Positions 16,014 to 25,549 of a DNA stretch of 64,000 nt are shown here, in pieces; the first letter of the stretch is position 1; every line of letters begins with the position of its first letter. The stretch lies in assembly GCA_023382935.1 (NCBI GenBank), contig JAHDXL010000002.1, forward strand, positions 448,692-512,691. The letters are read 5' to 3'. The notes under the pieces are model-generated. The model searched no databases and was not told the DNA's origin. It saw only the letters and a program-made list of their open reading frames with translations. Source of the DNA: Phycisphaerales bacterium. GTDB lineage: Bacteria > Planctomycetota > Phycisphaerae > Phycisphaerales > UBA1924. Position numbers and translations under genes: made by a program.

Positions 16014-17000
16014 GTGATCCGCCGAACCGTCGAAATCAGTCGAGAGCCTTGCCATCTGGCGGTACGTGATGGGCAACTGTTGATTTTGCGCCGAGAGCGC
16101 GAGGCCCCCCGGCTGCCAGCCCACCCGCCCAATCTGGTAGGCTCGATACCGCTCGAAGACCTTGGCGTGCTGATGGTGGACGAACGCGACACCACCTATA
16201 CCCATGCGGTACTTGCCGCCATGGCTGAAGCCGGGGCGGCCGTCGTGATCTGCGGGCGCGATCACCTGCCTTCGGCCATGCTGCTTCCCCTGTCGGGCGG
16301 TTCCCTGGTGCTCGACCGGCTGGACGTGCAACTGGGCGTCTCCAAGCCCCGGCGCAAGCAGGTGTGGACCCAGGTTGTCTCGGCCAAGATCGAGGGACAG
16401 GCGGCAAATCTCGGGCACAAGCGTTCCGAGTCAGAGATGCTCCGAGCCTTGGCCCGGTCTGTGCGAAGTGGCGACCCCGAGAACACGGAGGCCCACGCGG
16501 CCCAGCGTTATTGGCCGGCGCTCTTCGAGGACTGTCCTCTGGTCCAGCAGCCGTTCCGGCGGCGTCCCGGCGACCGGGAGGCCTCGGTGCCGAACAATCT
16601 GCTCGACTACGGCTACGCGGCCGTGCGGGCCGCTCTGGCCCGAGCGATCGTCTCGGCCGGACTCCTGCCGGCGCTGGGAGTCAAGCACCGCCGCCGCGAC
16701 AATGCCTTCTGCCTGGCCGACGACTTGGTCGAGCCACTGAGGCCGTTAGTCGATGCGCGAGTCCGACGCCTGGCCCTGGAGAACCGGGTCGGGCTCGATC
16801 AGCCGACCAAGGCCGAACTGCTGGTGCTTCTGACGGCCCCCGTGCGGGTGGGGGAGGCAATCGGGCCGCTTTACGCCGCCCTGCCGCGCTATGTGGCTTC
16901 GTTCATCCGCGTGCTTTCCGGGGCGGAATCGCGGCTGGCAGTTCCCCGGTGGTGGGACTTGCCCGAGGTGGTGCCGCCCCCGGGTAAGGACGAAGCGTGA
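16014..17000 (+). CDS. cas1: CRISPR integrase Cas1
   Basis: 328 residues. Cas1 with Cas2 inserts new spacers. Expected metal ligands are present: Glu159 in NTEAHAAQRYW, His225 in GVKHRRRDNAF and Glu240 in ADDLVEPLRPLVD. The N-terminal domain has the type II pattern (GSIPLEDLGVLMVDE, AAVVICGRDHLPSAMLLPL). Start GTG 16014 is set by GGAGG at 16004-16008, spacing 5. It is 58 bases after cas9 and overlaps cas2 by one base, so the three genes form one operon. No csn2 or cas4 is present, which together with the Cas9 features places the system in subtype II-C. Confidence 0.97.
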   Translation: MIRRTVEISREPCHLAVRDGQLLILRREREAPRLPAHPPNLVGSIPLEDLGVLMVDERDTTYTHAVLAAMAEAGAAVVICGRDHLPSAMLLPLSGGSLVLDRLDVQLGVSKPRRKQVWTQVVSAKIEGQAANLGHKRSESEMLRALARSVRSGDPENTEAHAAQRYWPALFEDCPLVQQPFRRRPGDREASVPNNLLDYGYAAVRAALARAIVSAGLLPALGVKHRRRDNAFCLADDLVEPLRPLVDARVRRLALENRVGLDQPTKAELLVLLTAPVRVGEAIGPLYAALPRYVASFIRVLSGAESRLAVPRWWDLPEVVPPPGKDEA

Positions 17001-17329
17001 TGCACCTCAGCGGGTACCGGTTTATGTGGGTGGTCGCGATGTTTGACCTTCCGGTGGACTCCAAGGGCGCCCGGCGGCAGTACGCCCGGTTCCGCAAGGC
17101 CTTGCTGATGGATGGGTTTGCGATGATGCAGTTCAGCGTGTACATTCGACACTGTGCCAGCCGGGAGAACGCCGAGGTGCATATGACCCGGGTAGAGCGG
17201 GCGGTTCCCCCGGATGGGGAGGTGCGGGTTTTGACAGTGACGGACAAGCAGTACGCCCGGATGCGTGTGTTTTGGGGAAAAAGTCGTGTCGAGGTGGAGC
17301 CACCGCCCAACCAACTGGAACTTTTCTGA
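17000..17329 (+). CDS. cas2: CRISPR-associated protein Cas2
   Basis: 109 residues from ATG 17000, which overlaps the cas1 stop as TGATG; a GTG at 16997 would add one residue. Ferredoxin-like Cas2 fold: MWVVAMFDLPVDSKGARRQYARFRKAL, the second strand MMQFSVYIRHCAS, and EVRVLTVTDKQYARMRVFWG, with the C-terminal tail PPNQLELF common in type II Cas2. Cas2 dimers bridge two Cas1 dimers during spacer acquisition. Only 49 bases separate it from the array. Confidence 0.96.
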   Translation: MHLSGYRFMWVVAMFDLPVDSKGARRQYARFRKALLMDGFAMMQFSVYIRHCASRENAEVHMTRVERAVPPDGEVRVLTVTDKQYARMRVFWGKSRVEVEPPPNQLELF

Positions 17330-17378
17330 CGGCACTTCACGCGCAAGTGCCTGTGCCGCCTGCGGTTGCGAACGGGGT

Positions 17379-18334
17379 AGTGTAATCGATCGCGGCCCGC
17401 GAGCAACCCGCAACACACGGCCAAGCGCGGCGATGAGCAGTTCGAGTGTAATCGATCGCGGCCCGCGAGCAACCCGCAACGCGCTGTAATCGGTGAAGGT
17501 GCCGGTCTCAGTGTAATCGATCGCGGCCCGCGAGCAACCCGCAACCATGAAGCCCGCTGGGTCCGCAACGCCCTCAGTGTAATCGATCGCGGCCCGCGAG
17601 CAACCCGCAACACGCCGTCGAGCAGTTCCTCGAGCAGAGTTAGTGTAATCGATCGCGGCCCGCGAGCAACCCGCAACGTTCAGCGGGGCGGTGCAGCAGC
17701 GGGTGAAGTGTAATCGATCGCGGCCCGCGAGCAACCCGCAACTGTCTGGCCTGGAGACGTTCGCCGGGTCGCAGTGTAATCGATCGCGGCCCGCGAGCAA
17801 CCCGCAACCGCTGTGTTCTCTGTGAGTTTGCAGTTCATAGTGTAATCGATCGCGGCCCGCGAGCAACCCGCAACGATGGAGGAACCGTGTGCCCACTCAA
17901 ATCAGTGTAATCGATCGCGGCCCGCGAGCAACCCGCAACCGGCCGGCAACAAGGGCCAGCTGGACATTAGTGTAATCGATCGCGGCCCGCGAGCAACCCG
18001 CAACGCGCACGTATGCACCCGGGCGCAAAGGCAAAGTGTAATCGATCGCGGCCCGCGAGCAACCCGCAACCGCCAACGCTCGACGCCGTCGCAGGGATTG
18101 AGTGTAATCGATCGCGGCCCGCGAGCAACCCGCAACAGAACTTCCACCAGTTCATTGCCATCGTGCAGTGTAATCGATCGCGGCCCGCGAGCAACCCGCA
18201 ACAGATTGCTTGTGTACCAACCACACCAACAAAGTGTAATCGATCGCGGCCCGCGAGCAACCCGCAACGAAAAAGACCGCAACGCCCAACGGGCGGCCAG
18301 TGTAATCGATCGCGGCCCGCGAGCAACCCGCAAC
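17379..18334 (-). CRISPR. CRISPR array, 15 identical 36-bp repeats and 14 spacers
   Basis: On the plus strand each repeat starts AGTGTAATCGATCGCGG and ends GAGCAACCCGCAAC. All 15 are identical and begin at 17379, 17445, 17510, 17576, 17642, 17707, 17773, 17839, 17904, 17969, 18035, 18101, 18167, 18233 and 18299. Ten spacers are 30 bp and four (the 2nd, 5th, 8th and 9th) are 29 bp. Transcription is judged to be minus, towards cas2: read that way the repeat begins GTTGCGGG and ends GATTACACT, like known II-C repeats, and matches the minus-strand tracrRNA. Neither flank shows an AT-rich leader: cas2 ends 49 bases to the left, and an open frame starts 14 bases to the right. A promoter may lie in each repeat (see findings). 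Identical repeats suggest an array without decay. Confidence 0.98.
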
Positions 18335-18347
18335 ACAGCGCGCCATC

Positions 18348-19027
18348 ATGGCCACGGTTGCGATCGCGCGCGGGCGACGGCCCTGGCTGCCCCGGACCGC
18401 CGTCGCGCTGCTCCTGCTGAGTTTCGGCCTGTGGCTCCTCCTCATCTGGTTCCATGCGCCGCTGCCCTCGACCACCGAGGAACTCTTGTCAAGACCGCCG
18501 GCACCGCCACCACCTCCGGCATCCTCCCGCTGCATGCCTCGCTGCTGCTCCTCGTGCCGTTCCATCGCCACTTCAGCCGCGTCGTGCGGCTCATCACCAT
18601 CGCGGCCGCGTGCATCACAGCCCTGCTCATCCTGACGGCCATCTGGGAGATCGCCTTCATGCGCGGCGATGACTGGCTCGTCCGGCTCATGGGCGCGTGC
18701 AGCATTCCGGCCGCGCTGGGCAGCATCGCCGTGCCCGTGCTGGCCCGCATCGAGTTCGTCACCCGCCGCGCGGGCGAAGAGCACACGATGACGCGCCACG
18801 TCCCCGTATGGCGGCGCTGTCCGCGCTGCGGGCACGAGGGAGAGCAGGACGCAAACCGCCGCGGCCTGTGCCCCACCTGCGGACTGGAAATGGCCATCAC
18901 CCTAGCCGAACCCCGCTGCTCGTGCGGATACCTCCTGCACGGCCTGCGCGAGCTGATCTGCCCCGAGTGCGGCCGGGCCGTCGACCAGACCCACTGGTGG
19001 CGCACGCCGGGTTCCGTCTCCACGTGA
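18348..19027 (+). pseudogene. Frameshifted membrane protein with C-terminal zinc ribbons
   Basis: Two frames together make one protein-like sequence. The first, from ATG 18348, gives a membrane segment (TAVALLLLSFGLWLLLIWF) and breaks off after STTEELL. The second continues with KTAGTATTSGILPLHASLLLLV, two more hydrophobic segments, and two zinc-ribbon-like Cys clusters (CPRCG..CPTCG and CSCG..CPECG) before stop 19027. A single missing base near 18495 (CTCTTG/TCAAG, originally perhaps CTCTTGGTCAAG) would join them. It may be a pseudogene or a sequence error. Function unknown; similar membrane plus zinc-ribbon proteins are frequent in planctomycetes. Its start lies only 14 bases from the last CRISPR repeat, so any original upstream promoter has been displaced by the array. 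Confidence 0.6.
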
Positions 19028-19540
19028 GCGCCTCACTTCGGCGCGCGCGGCCTGGCCGCCGCGGCGGCCTCCGGGCAGGCGCGAGTGGGCGCGGCCACTT
19101 GAGCAAAAGTCACCCATCGCGCCCACGAAGGGTCCGTCGGCGCGGGCGCAGACACCGCGCGGCGATGCGACGGGCCCACGCCCGGGCCGGCCACAGCGTC
19201 CGGAAACGCAACGTCCGGGGAAAAAAAGCCCACCGGCGGCCCGCCAACGCCCTTCACACGCCGCGACGACGCGATGCGGCGCTCCGCATGAGCCCGCGGG
19301 CGCTCCTCCAGTGGCCGCGGGAACTCTTCCAGTGGCCACGGGAACTCCTCCACAGCGCGCCGGCGCTCTTCCAGTGGCCGCGGGAACTCCTCCAGCGGGC
19401 ACGGGCGCTCTTCCAGGCCGCGCACGATCCGCGCCCGCGCCGGCGCCGATCGTGACCGCGATCACCCCGGGCTGGGGATCGCACCGGCGCGGCCGTCTCC
19501 GCCGGATCCCCCGCCCCCGGAGCCCCCGGCGACGGACGTG
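19028..19540. other. GC-rich intergenic region between convergent genes
   Basis: No supported gene in 513 bases. Composition is extremely GC-rich with long open frames on both strands that look like composition artefacts. It holds the 21-bp tandem repeat given separately. Confidence 0.5.
19297..19422. repeat. Six tandem 21-bp units
   Basis: Units share the pattern CGGG(AA/CG)CTCYTCCAGTGGCC with drift; six fit end to end from 19297 to 19422. Because 21 is a multiple of three, translations show seven-residue periods (ELFQWPR on plus, PLEEFPR on minus), but no real gene contains them. Confidence 0.75.
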
Positions 19541-21493
19541 CTATTCCCAGTCGTCCGTCCGGAACGGGCACGCGGGCCAGCCGGCGGCGTTGAACAGGTT
19601 GGGCTCGGGGGCCGAACTCCACGCGAAGCGCACGGCCACCGGCTCGCTCACGCCCTCGGCCCACACAACCAGTTCGTCGCCCTCGACCCGCGCCTGCGCG
19701 GGCACAAACGTCCGATCCGCCCCGGCCACGACCAAGTGCGTGGGCGCGTCGCCGCGCACCACCAGCCCGCCCTCGGCGTGAGCAAACTTGATGCGCACGT
19801 TGGAGCCATCCACTTGCATCGACTGGTAGGTCGGGCCGGAGTGCACGACATCGACGCGGCCGTAATCGTTGGCCAGCGCCAGGGCCGCCAGACGCTGCCC
19901 GACCTCGTATTTACGCATCGGGTGAATGTCGGCCGGATTGCCCACGTCGGTTGTGACCACCATGCCGGTCTTTGGGAGTTGCAGCGCATAGCCCTGCGCC
20001 TCGCGCAGCAGCGGCGGAAGCACGTCGTTGCCGTAGTTGAACGGAGCAATCTGCACGAAGTAGAACGAGAACTCGCACTCCCAGCCGTCGCGCCAGTTCT
20101 GAATCAGGCCGGGAAAGACGCGGCGATACAGCGCCGCCGTGCCCACGTTTGATTCGCCCTGGTACCAGATCGCCCCGCGAATGGCAAAGGGCTGAATCGG
20201 GCGGATCATGCCGTTGTACAGGGCCGTGGCCGTGTTGGCATGCACCGACAGCCCGCCGCGCGGGGGCAACTGCGCAAAGGCCCGCCCGCGGCGATACTCC
20301 CACGCGCCGGCCAGCCAAACCTTCGCATCGCCCTGCTGCATAAACATGTGCTCAGCCTGCCCAAAGACTCCGCCCGGCCCGGACTGATCGACCATGCGAA
20401 TGGCCACGATGTTGGCCCCGCCCCTGACCACTTCGCCCGGCACGCGGTAGACGCGCGGAACATTCCACTGTCCATCCTCGTGCGTGCTCCCGACCAGCGT
20501 GCCGTTGACCCACACGTCGTCGTAGTCGTCGATCGGACCGAGGCTGAGCGTGACGGGCTGGCCGGCCCAGTCATCGGGCAGGTCCACCTGGCGGCGGAAG
20601 TAGACCACGCCGTCGAACTGGTCCAGCCCATCGGGCCCGAGCAGCGCGGGCAGTTCCATGCTTTTCCAGTCGCCGCCGACTCTGGAGTGCCAGTTGGTGC
20701 CGACGCCCCCGGCACCCTGGTCGAGCCGGTCCCACCAGTGGACGCGCGCCTCGCGCTCCATCGCGGCCCGCTCGTTGGGCCCCGCCGTCGCGGCACGCAC
20801 GAAGGCCACCTGCTCGGTCAGTTCGGGAAACTGATCGAGCGCGTCAGCGCTCATCCACGCCTCGGCCCGCGTGCCGCCCCAGTCGGCCGAAATCAGCCCG
20901 ATCGGCACGGCCAGGGCGTCGTGCAGCGCGCTGCCGAAGAAGTAGCCCACCGCCGAGAAGCGGGCCGCGGTCTCGGGCGTCGAGGCGACCCACGCGCCCT
21001 CGCAGTCCAGCCGCGGATGCAGCGACAGCGTGTTGGGCACGTTGAAGAGACGAATGTGCGGCTGGTCGCCCGCGGCGATGGCGGCGCGCGCCTCGTCGGA
21101 GTCCACGCCGCCCAGCAACCATTCCATGTTCGACTGGCCCGAGCACAGCCAGACCTCGCCAATGAGGATGTCCGACAGGCTGATGGTGTTGTTGCCCGCG
21201 ATGTTCAGTGTGTGAGGCTGCACGCTGGCGGCCGGCGTGTCGATGTGCACCTGCCAGCGGCCCCTCGCGTCGGCACGGGTCGTCGTCGTCTGGTCGGTCC
21301 ACGTCGCAGAGACCTTCACCGACTCGCCCGGCGAGGCCCAGCCCCAGATCGTCGCCTGCGACTGCTGTTGCAGGACCATGTGATCGCCGATCACCGCGGG
21401 CAGCGTCACGTCGGCCCACGCCGGGCTCACCCCGCCAAACACGCCCCCGCACAGGGCCGCCACCAGCCAGACGCTCAGACTCGCACGACGCAT
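19541..21493 (-). CDS. Secreted sialate O-acetylesterase-like SGNH esterase
   Basis: 650 residues. A signal peptide (RRASLSVWLVAALCGGVFGGVSPAWA) precedes VTLPAVIGDHMVLQQ, the typical start of this family. The SGNH esterase motifs follow: GEVWLCSGQSNMEW (Ser nucleophile in GQSNMEW), GLISADWGGTRAEAWMS and GAIWYQGESNVG, with the Asp/His pair in DVGNPADIHPMRKYEVG. A jelly-roll insertion (DDWAGQPVTLSLGPIDDYDDVWVNG) sits in the middle, as in planctomycete and Bacteroides members. Such enzymes remove acetyl groups from glycans; sialic acid is only one possible substrate. ATG 21493 is preceded by GGAG. It follows the GH95 gene after 30 bases, so the two are probably co-transcribed for one polysaccharide. 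Confidence 0.88.
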   Translation of the reverse strand: MRRASLSVWLVAALCGGVFGGVSPAWADVTLPAVIGDHMVLQQQSQATIWGWASPGESVKVSATWTDQTTTTRADARGRWQVHIDTPAASVQPHTLNIAGNNTISLSDILIGEVWLCSGQSNMEWLLGGVDSDEARAAIAAGDQPHIRLFNVPNTLSLHPRLDCEGAWVASTPETAARFSAVGYFFGSALHDALAVPIGLISADWGGTRAEAWMSADALDQFPELTEQVAFVRAATAGPNERAAMEREARVHWWDRLDQGAGGVGTNWHSRVGGDWKSMELPALLGPDGLDQFDGVVYFRRQVDLPDDWAGQPVTLSLGPIDDYDDVWVNGTLVGSTHEDGQWNVPRVYRVPGEVVRGGANIVAIRMVDQSGPGGVFGQAEHMFMQQGDAKVWLAGAWEYRRGRAFAQLPPRGGLSVHANTATALYNGMIRPIQPFAIRGAIWYQGESNVGTAALYRRVFPGLIQNWRDGWECEFSFYFVQIAPFNYGNDVLPPLLREAQGYALQLPKTGMVVTTDVGNPADIHPMRKYEVGQRLAALALANDYGRVDVVHSGPTYQSMQVDGSNVRIKFAHAEGGLVVRGDAPTHLVVAGADRTFVPAQARVEGDELVVWAEGVSEPVAVRFAWSSAPEPNLFNAAGWPACPFRTDDWE

Positions 21494-21523
21494 CGTTGAT
21501 CTCCGGAAGTTGGAAAGCACAGT

Positions 21524-24448
21524 CTATTCAAACGTGAGCCAGTACTCGTAGCCGGCGCCGGTGGGGAAGGTCACCGCCTCGCCCGACTCGAACCGGGCGA
21601 CCGTCCGCCCAAACTGGTCGCTGCGGATCGATTCTTCAAATGCCTGCGGCGACATCTCGACCACGCTGCCGGCGCGAGGGACGATCAGCGTGCAGTCGCG
21701 CCCGGCGCGTGAAAGCAGCCTCGCCCACTCGATCCGCCCGTCGCGCCACCACACGCTGACCTCGAACCCGCCGCGGGCGACCAGGCCGCGGAAGTTGCCG
21801 GCCTTCTTCCACGCCTCGGGAAGCGCCGGCAGCAGTTCGATCGCCCCGTCGTGGCTCTGCAGCAGCATCTCGGCGATGCCGGCCGTGCCGCCGAAGTTGC
21901 CGTCGATCTGGAACGGCGGGTGATTGTCGAAGAGATTGAGGTGCGTGCTCTTGGCCAGCAGCAGGCGGACGTGGTCGTGGGCCTGGTCGGCCTCGCGCAG
22001 GCGCGCCCACATGTTGATCAGCCACGCGCGACTCCAGCCCGTGTGCCCGCCGCCGTTGGCCAGGCGATGCTCCAGAGACCTGCGTGCGGCCTCGGCCAGT
22101 TCCGGTGTGCGACGCGGCGAGATCAGATTCGACGGATGCAGCCCGTAGAGATGGCTGATGTGCCGGTGCCCCGGCTCGGCCTCGGCAAACTCGCCCGGCC
22201 ATTCGAGCAGACGCCCGTCGGAACCGATGCGCAGCGGAGCCAGGCGCGGCAAGGCCTCGCGCACGCGATCGAGCAACTCATCGTCGCTTCCCAGCGCCTC
22301 GCCCACGTCGAGCAGGTTTTCGAACAGTTCGCGTATCACCTGCTGGTCCATCGCCGGACCCATCGACAGGCTCAGCCGCTGCCCGTTGACGATGTACGTG
22401 TTCTCCGGCGAGGTCGTCGGGCCCGACACCAGCAGCCCCGTGGCCGGGTCGGTCACCAGCCAGTCGAGATAGAACAAGGCCGCCTCGCGCATGTAGGGCC
22501 ACGCCCGCTTGACCAGAAACGTGTCGTCCTGCGTGAAGCGATAATGCTCCACGAAGTGCCGGGCCATCCAGCCTCCGCCGGCCACCCACATGCCCCACAC
22601 GGGCTGACCCTGCAGGGCGCCCCACAGCCACACGTCGGTGGCATGTCCCATCGCCGTGCCGCCGCAGCCCAGCCGCCGCGCTAGTTCACGCCCGTCGGGC
22701 GCCAGCGCTTCGCACAGGTCGAACAGCGGGCCGTGCAGTTCGCTCAGGTTGCACACCTCTGCGGGCCAGTAGTTCATCTGGAGATTGATGTTGGTGTGAT
22801 AGTCGGCGTTCCACGGCGCTTCGATGTGTTCGTTCCACACACCCTGCAGATTGGCCGCCAGCGTGCCCGGGCGCGACGAGGCGATGAGCAGGTAGCGCCC
22901 GAAGTTGAAGTACAGTGCTTCGAGCACGGGGTCGGTCGCGCCGCCTCGCACACGGTCCAGCCGTTCGTCCGTCGGCAGATACTCCTTCGCGTCACCCAGC
23001 CAAAGCGAGCATCGCTCGTACAGGTCGCGATGTTCGGCGGCCGCTCGCTCGCCCAGCGTCACCAGCCCGTCGCGGTCGATCTCCTCGGCACGGTCCAGCG
23101 TGGACCGGCACGCTTCGGCCAGGTCATCGGTGCGCGGCGACTCGGGGTCGGCGAAGTTGTAATTCGTCTCGGCCGCCAGCAGCACCGTGACACGCGTCTG
23201 CCCTTCCAGGCGCAGGGAGCCCGCCTCGGTGCGCGTCGCCTCGCCCCCGCCGATCAATCGCAACTGCGCCTCGAACTTCGTGCCCGGGTGGCGTCCGTGG
23301 TGCGTGGCCTGCCCGAACATCCGAAGCCCGCGCCCGTCGTCCGTCGGCTCGACCGTCGCATCACGCGGGCGAGAAAGCGAGAACTCGAACCACGTCGGCC
23401 AGTCCGACTCGATCTCGACGACGATCAGGTCGTCCGGAGCACTGGCGCAGACGCGGCGCACGACCATCCCGCTCGGGGTCTCGAAGGCCGTCGCCGCCAC
23501 GCCGCTGGACAGATCGAGTTGCCGCCGATACTCGACCGGCCGACCGGGCAGACCCATGCGGATGTGCAGGTCGCCCAGCGTCTGCTGCGAGCGCGGCTCA
23601 TCATCGGGCACCAGCACGTGCCTCGCGATGATCTGTTCGCCTTCCGCAGGCCTGCCTGCAAAGAACGCCTCCCGCGCCTTGCCCAGCCACTCGCCCGCGT
23701 CCTCCGGGTTTTCCGGCACCGGCGGGCCTGCCCACAGCGAATCGACGTTCAACTGGATCCGTTCCTCGCCGACCCCGCCGAACGCCATCGCCCCCAGCCG
23801 CCCGTTGCCCACCGGCAGCGCCTCGGTCCACGCGCCCGCGGGCTGGTTGTACCACAGCACCGACTCGGCCCGCACCGCCTCGAACGGATGCTTTGCCCAC
23901 ACATGCGGCTGCTCGGAGCGATGCTCCTCGGCCATCGCGATGCGATCATCGAGCCTGCTCGGCCACTGCGCCCAGGAGACGTCGTCGTCTGTGGCCAGTT
24001 GCCAGCGGCGAGGCAGGGCGACGCTCCCGTTCGTGCCAGCAAGTTCCAGACGTCCGCCGTAAATCCCTCCGGCACCGCCCGAGTCGTGCACGCGCACCGC
24101 GATCAGCGCCGCCTTGCCGGGCTCGATCAGACCATCTGGCAGTGGATACGTCCGCTCGGCCTGCCAGGCCGTGGCCGCCTGCGGCGGCATCCTCCCGGTC
24201 GCTCCGACAAGTCTGCCATTGACGTACGTTTCGTCGGCGTCATCGATCATGCCCATGAACAGCACGAACGGCCCGCGCAGGTCTGCGGGCACCTCGACCA
24301 CGCCGCGATACCACGCCAGACCGTCGTAGCGTTCCAGGTCGCCCGACCAGTGCGCCGGCACGCTGGTCCAGCGCCACTCCTGCGCTGGACACACCGCGGC
24401 ACCGAGCACCAGTGGAACAACTGCCAACCGCCGCAGCCACGCTCGCAT
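21524..24448 (-). CDS. Secreted glycoside hydrolase family 95 (alpha-L-fucosidase/galactosidase type)
   Basis: 974 residues. N-terminal signal peptide ([18 protein letters not shown]), then an extra beta-sandwich of about 150 residues ([33 protein letters not shown]) resembling a galactose-binding-like domain, then the GH95 core: [115 protein letters not shown] and [17 protein letters not shown]. These carry the Asn and Asp residues used by GH95. The family acts on alpha-1,2-L-fucosides or related L-galactosides. The extra N-terminal domain is the main deviation from the common about 800-residue form. It is the first gene of a two-gene unit with the esterase. Confidence 0.93.
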   Translation of the reverse strand: MRAWLRRLAVVPLVLGAAVCPAQEWRWTSVPAHWSGDLERYDGLAWYRGVVEVPADLRGPFVLFMGMIDDADETYVNGRLVGATGRMPPQAATAWQAERTYPLPDGLIEPGKAALIAVRVHDSGGAGGIYGGRLELAGTNGSVALPRRWQLATDDDVSWAQWPSRLDDRIAMAEEHRSEQPHVWAKHPFEAVRAESVLWYNQPAGAWTEALPVGNGRLGAMAFGGVGEERIQLNVDSLWAGPPVPENPEDAGEWLGKAREAFFAGRPAEGEQIIARHVLVPDDEPRSQQTLGDLHIRMGLPGRPVEYRRQLDLSSGVAATAFETPSGMVVRRVCASAPDDLIVVEIESDWPTWFEFSLSRPRDATVEPTDDGRGLRMFGQATHHGRHPGTKFEAQLRLIGGGEATRTEAGSLRLEGQTRVTVLLAAETNYNFADPESPRTDDLAEACRSTLDRAEEIDRDGLVTLGERAAAEHRDLYERCSLWLGDAKEYLPTDERLDRVRGGATDPVLEALYFNFGRYLLIASSRPGTLAANLQGVWNEHIEAPWNADYHTNINLQMNYWPAEVCNLSELHGPLFDLCEALAPDGRELARRLGCGGTAMGHATDVWLWGALQGQPVWGMWVAGGGWMARHFVEHYRFTQDDTFLVKRAWPYMREAALFYLDWLVTDPATGLLVSGPTTSPENTYIVNGQRLSLSMGPAMDQQVIRELFENLLDVGEALGSDDELLDRVREALPRLAPLRIGSDGRLLEWPGEFAEAEPGHRHISHLYGLHPSNLISPRRTPELAEAARRSLEHRLANGGGHTGWSRAWLINMWARLREADQAHDHVRLLLAKSTHLNLFDNHPPFQIDGNFGGTAGIAEMLLQSHDGAIELLPALPEAWKKAGNFRGLVARGGFEVSVWWRDGRIEWARLLSRAGRDCTLIVPRAGSVVEMSPQAFEESIRSDQFGRTVARFESGEAVTFPTGAGYEYWLTFE

Positions 24449-24541
24449 GACCGACTCCCTTCGCCCCGGAACGACCAGCGTACCAGAACCCGGCCCCGGC
24501 GCGGAGCGGACGCGGAAGGGCCGCGTGGGGGTGGGGAGTGC

Positions 24542-25318
24542 TCAGCGCCCCTTTGACTTGTGATGGGCCTTGGGCGTGACGTGGAACGTCGCGCTGCATC
24601 GTCCTACGCGCTTCTCGCCGAACTTGGGCAGCACCGTCCGCTTGCTCTTCTTCCGTGTCTTGGGATGCGGGGCCGGCAGCGTCTGCACCACGTCCATGTC
24701 GATCGTGATGTTGAACTCCCCGCCGCCCGCCAGCAGCGGGGCCAGTTCGTCGCGCGGGCTGATGCGATATTCCGCCGGCCCGAAGCACGGGCGCAGGAAC
24801 TTGTACTCCAGGTGCTTGCACACCACCGTGTAGTCGCCCCCGCACGCGCTGAACACGTACATGCCCCCGGCAATCTCCGAGTTGCCCAGGAGCGCCGCTC
24901 CGGCCATTGCGTTGTACCAGTTCTTGTTGAATCGCGTGAACGGCAGCGTCGCGCTGAATCGCGTGTCGTCGATCCGACGCATCACGATGCCCGACCGGAA
25001 CGCATAGGGCAGCCAGATCAGTGAACACACCCGGTGCCAGAAGTTGTTCTTTGTCGACAGCCGGCTGATGAACGCCTCGATCTTCTCAAACAGCGTCCGC
25101 TTCTGCCCGGGCGCCTTCACCCGCGTCTGGATCGGAGGGGCGCACACCTGACCCTGATCGTCGGCCCCGGTCTCGGCGCTCGGTTCCACGTCGAACGCAG
25201 CGGCCGACTCCGGCTCAGGCCCAACCCCGCTGCCCGTGGCGGCATGCTTCAACGCCTCATCTCCCCGCCCATCGGCCGGGAATGGCCCCTTCGACACGTT
25301 GGCGCTGGATGAACTCAT
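24542..25318 (-). CDS. DUF4442-like hotdog-fold protein
   Basis: 258 residues from ATG 25318 (MSSSSANVSKG); the open frame extends upstream without a better start. The first about 75 residues are low-complexity and probably disordered. The folded part, from FEKIEAFISRL through FRSGIVMRRIDDTRFSATLPF, WYNAMAGAALLGNSEIAGGMY and GPAEYRISPRDELAPLL, resembles DUF4442 hotdog-fold proteins related to acyl-CoA thioesterases. A basic tail (HPKTRKKSKRT, HHKSKGR) closes it. Substrate unknown. It stands divergent from the Cys-rich peptide cassette. Confidence 0.6.
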   Translation of the reverse strand: MSSSSANVSKGPFPADGRGDEALKHAATGSGVGPEPESAAAFDVEPSAETGADDQGQVCAPPIQTRVKAPGQKRTLFEKIEAFISRLSTKNNFWHRVCSLIWLPYAFRSGIVMRRIDDTRFSATLPFTRFNKNWYNAMAGAALLGNSEIAGGMYVFSACGGDYTVVCKHLEYKFLRPCFGPAEYRISPRDELAPLLAGGGEFNITIDMDVVQTLPAPHPKTRKKSKRTVLPKFGEKRVGRCSATFHVTPKAHHKSKGR

Positions 25319-25469
25319 CGGCCTGGAACACCCTCCGGTCGCCCCATCATAGGGGCCCGGGCGGAGTGGCCCCGCCAGCCTTTGCGCCCCGTCCGGGAGC
25401 CGCGTTGGCGGGCGTAAAACCGTCAAGCAGGCGCTCTTGCGAACTTTGTTCGATCGACCTGTGAAAGGC

Positions 25470-25499
25470 TTGCGTGGGGGAGGGGGGGCAGCGTATTCT
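25470..25499 (+). promoter_or_regulatory. Candidate promoter with a G5AG7 run in its spacer
   Basis: TTGCGT (25470-25475), an 18-base spacer made almost entirely of GGGGGAGGGGGGG, then TATTCT (25494-25499). The start of the peptide gene lies 50 bases downstream. Both boxes are weak, so the assignment rests mainly on the parallel with 45189-45221. Confidence 0.35.
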
Positions 25500-25549
25500 G
25501 CCTTCTGGCGGCTGCGTGTGTCTCCGCAGGCAACGACCAGGAGACGGCG

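Noticed and set aside
17330-17378. Possible leader between cas2 and the first repeat
   Set aside because: Only 49 bases, GC-rich, without promoter boxes, and at the downstream end for minus-strand transcription.
17876-18336. Open frames through the CRISPR array with repeated protein motifs such as RVARGPRSITL
   Set aside because: They are only translations of the identical DNA repeats; the spacers between them give unrelated residues.
19033-19455. Open frames with seven-residue repeats on both strands
   Set aside because: They arise from the 21-bp tandem repeat; no credible start site or protein features on either strand.
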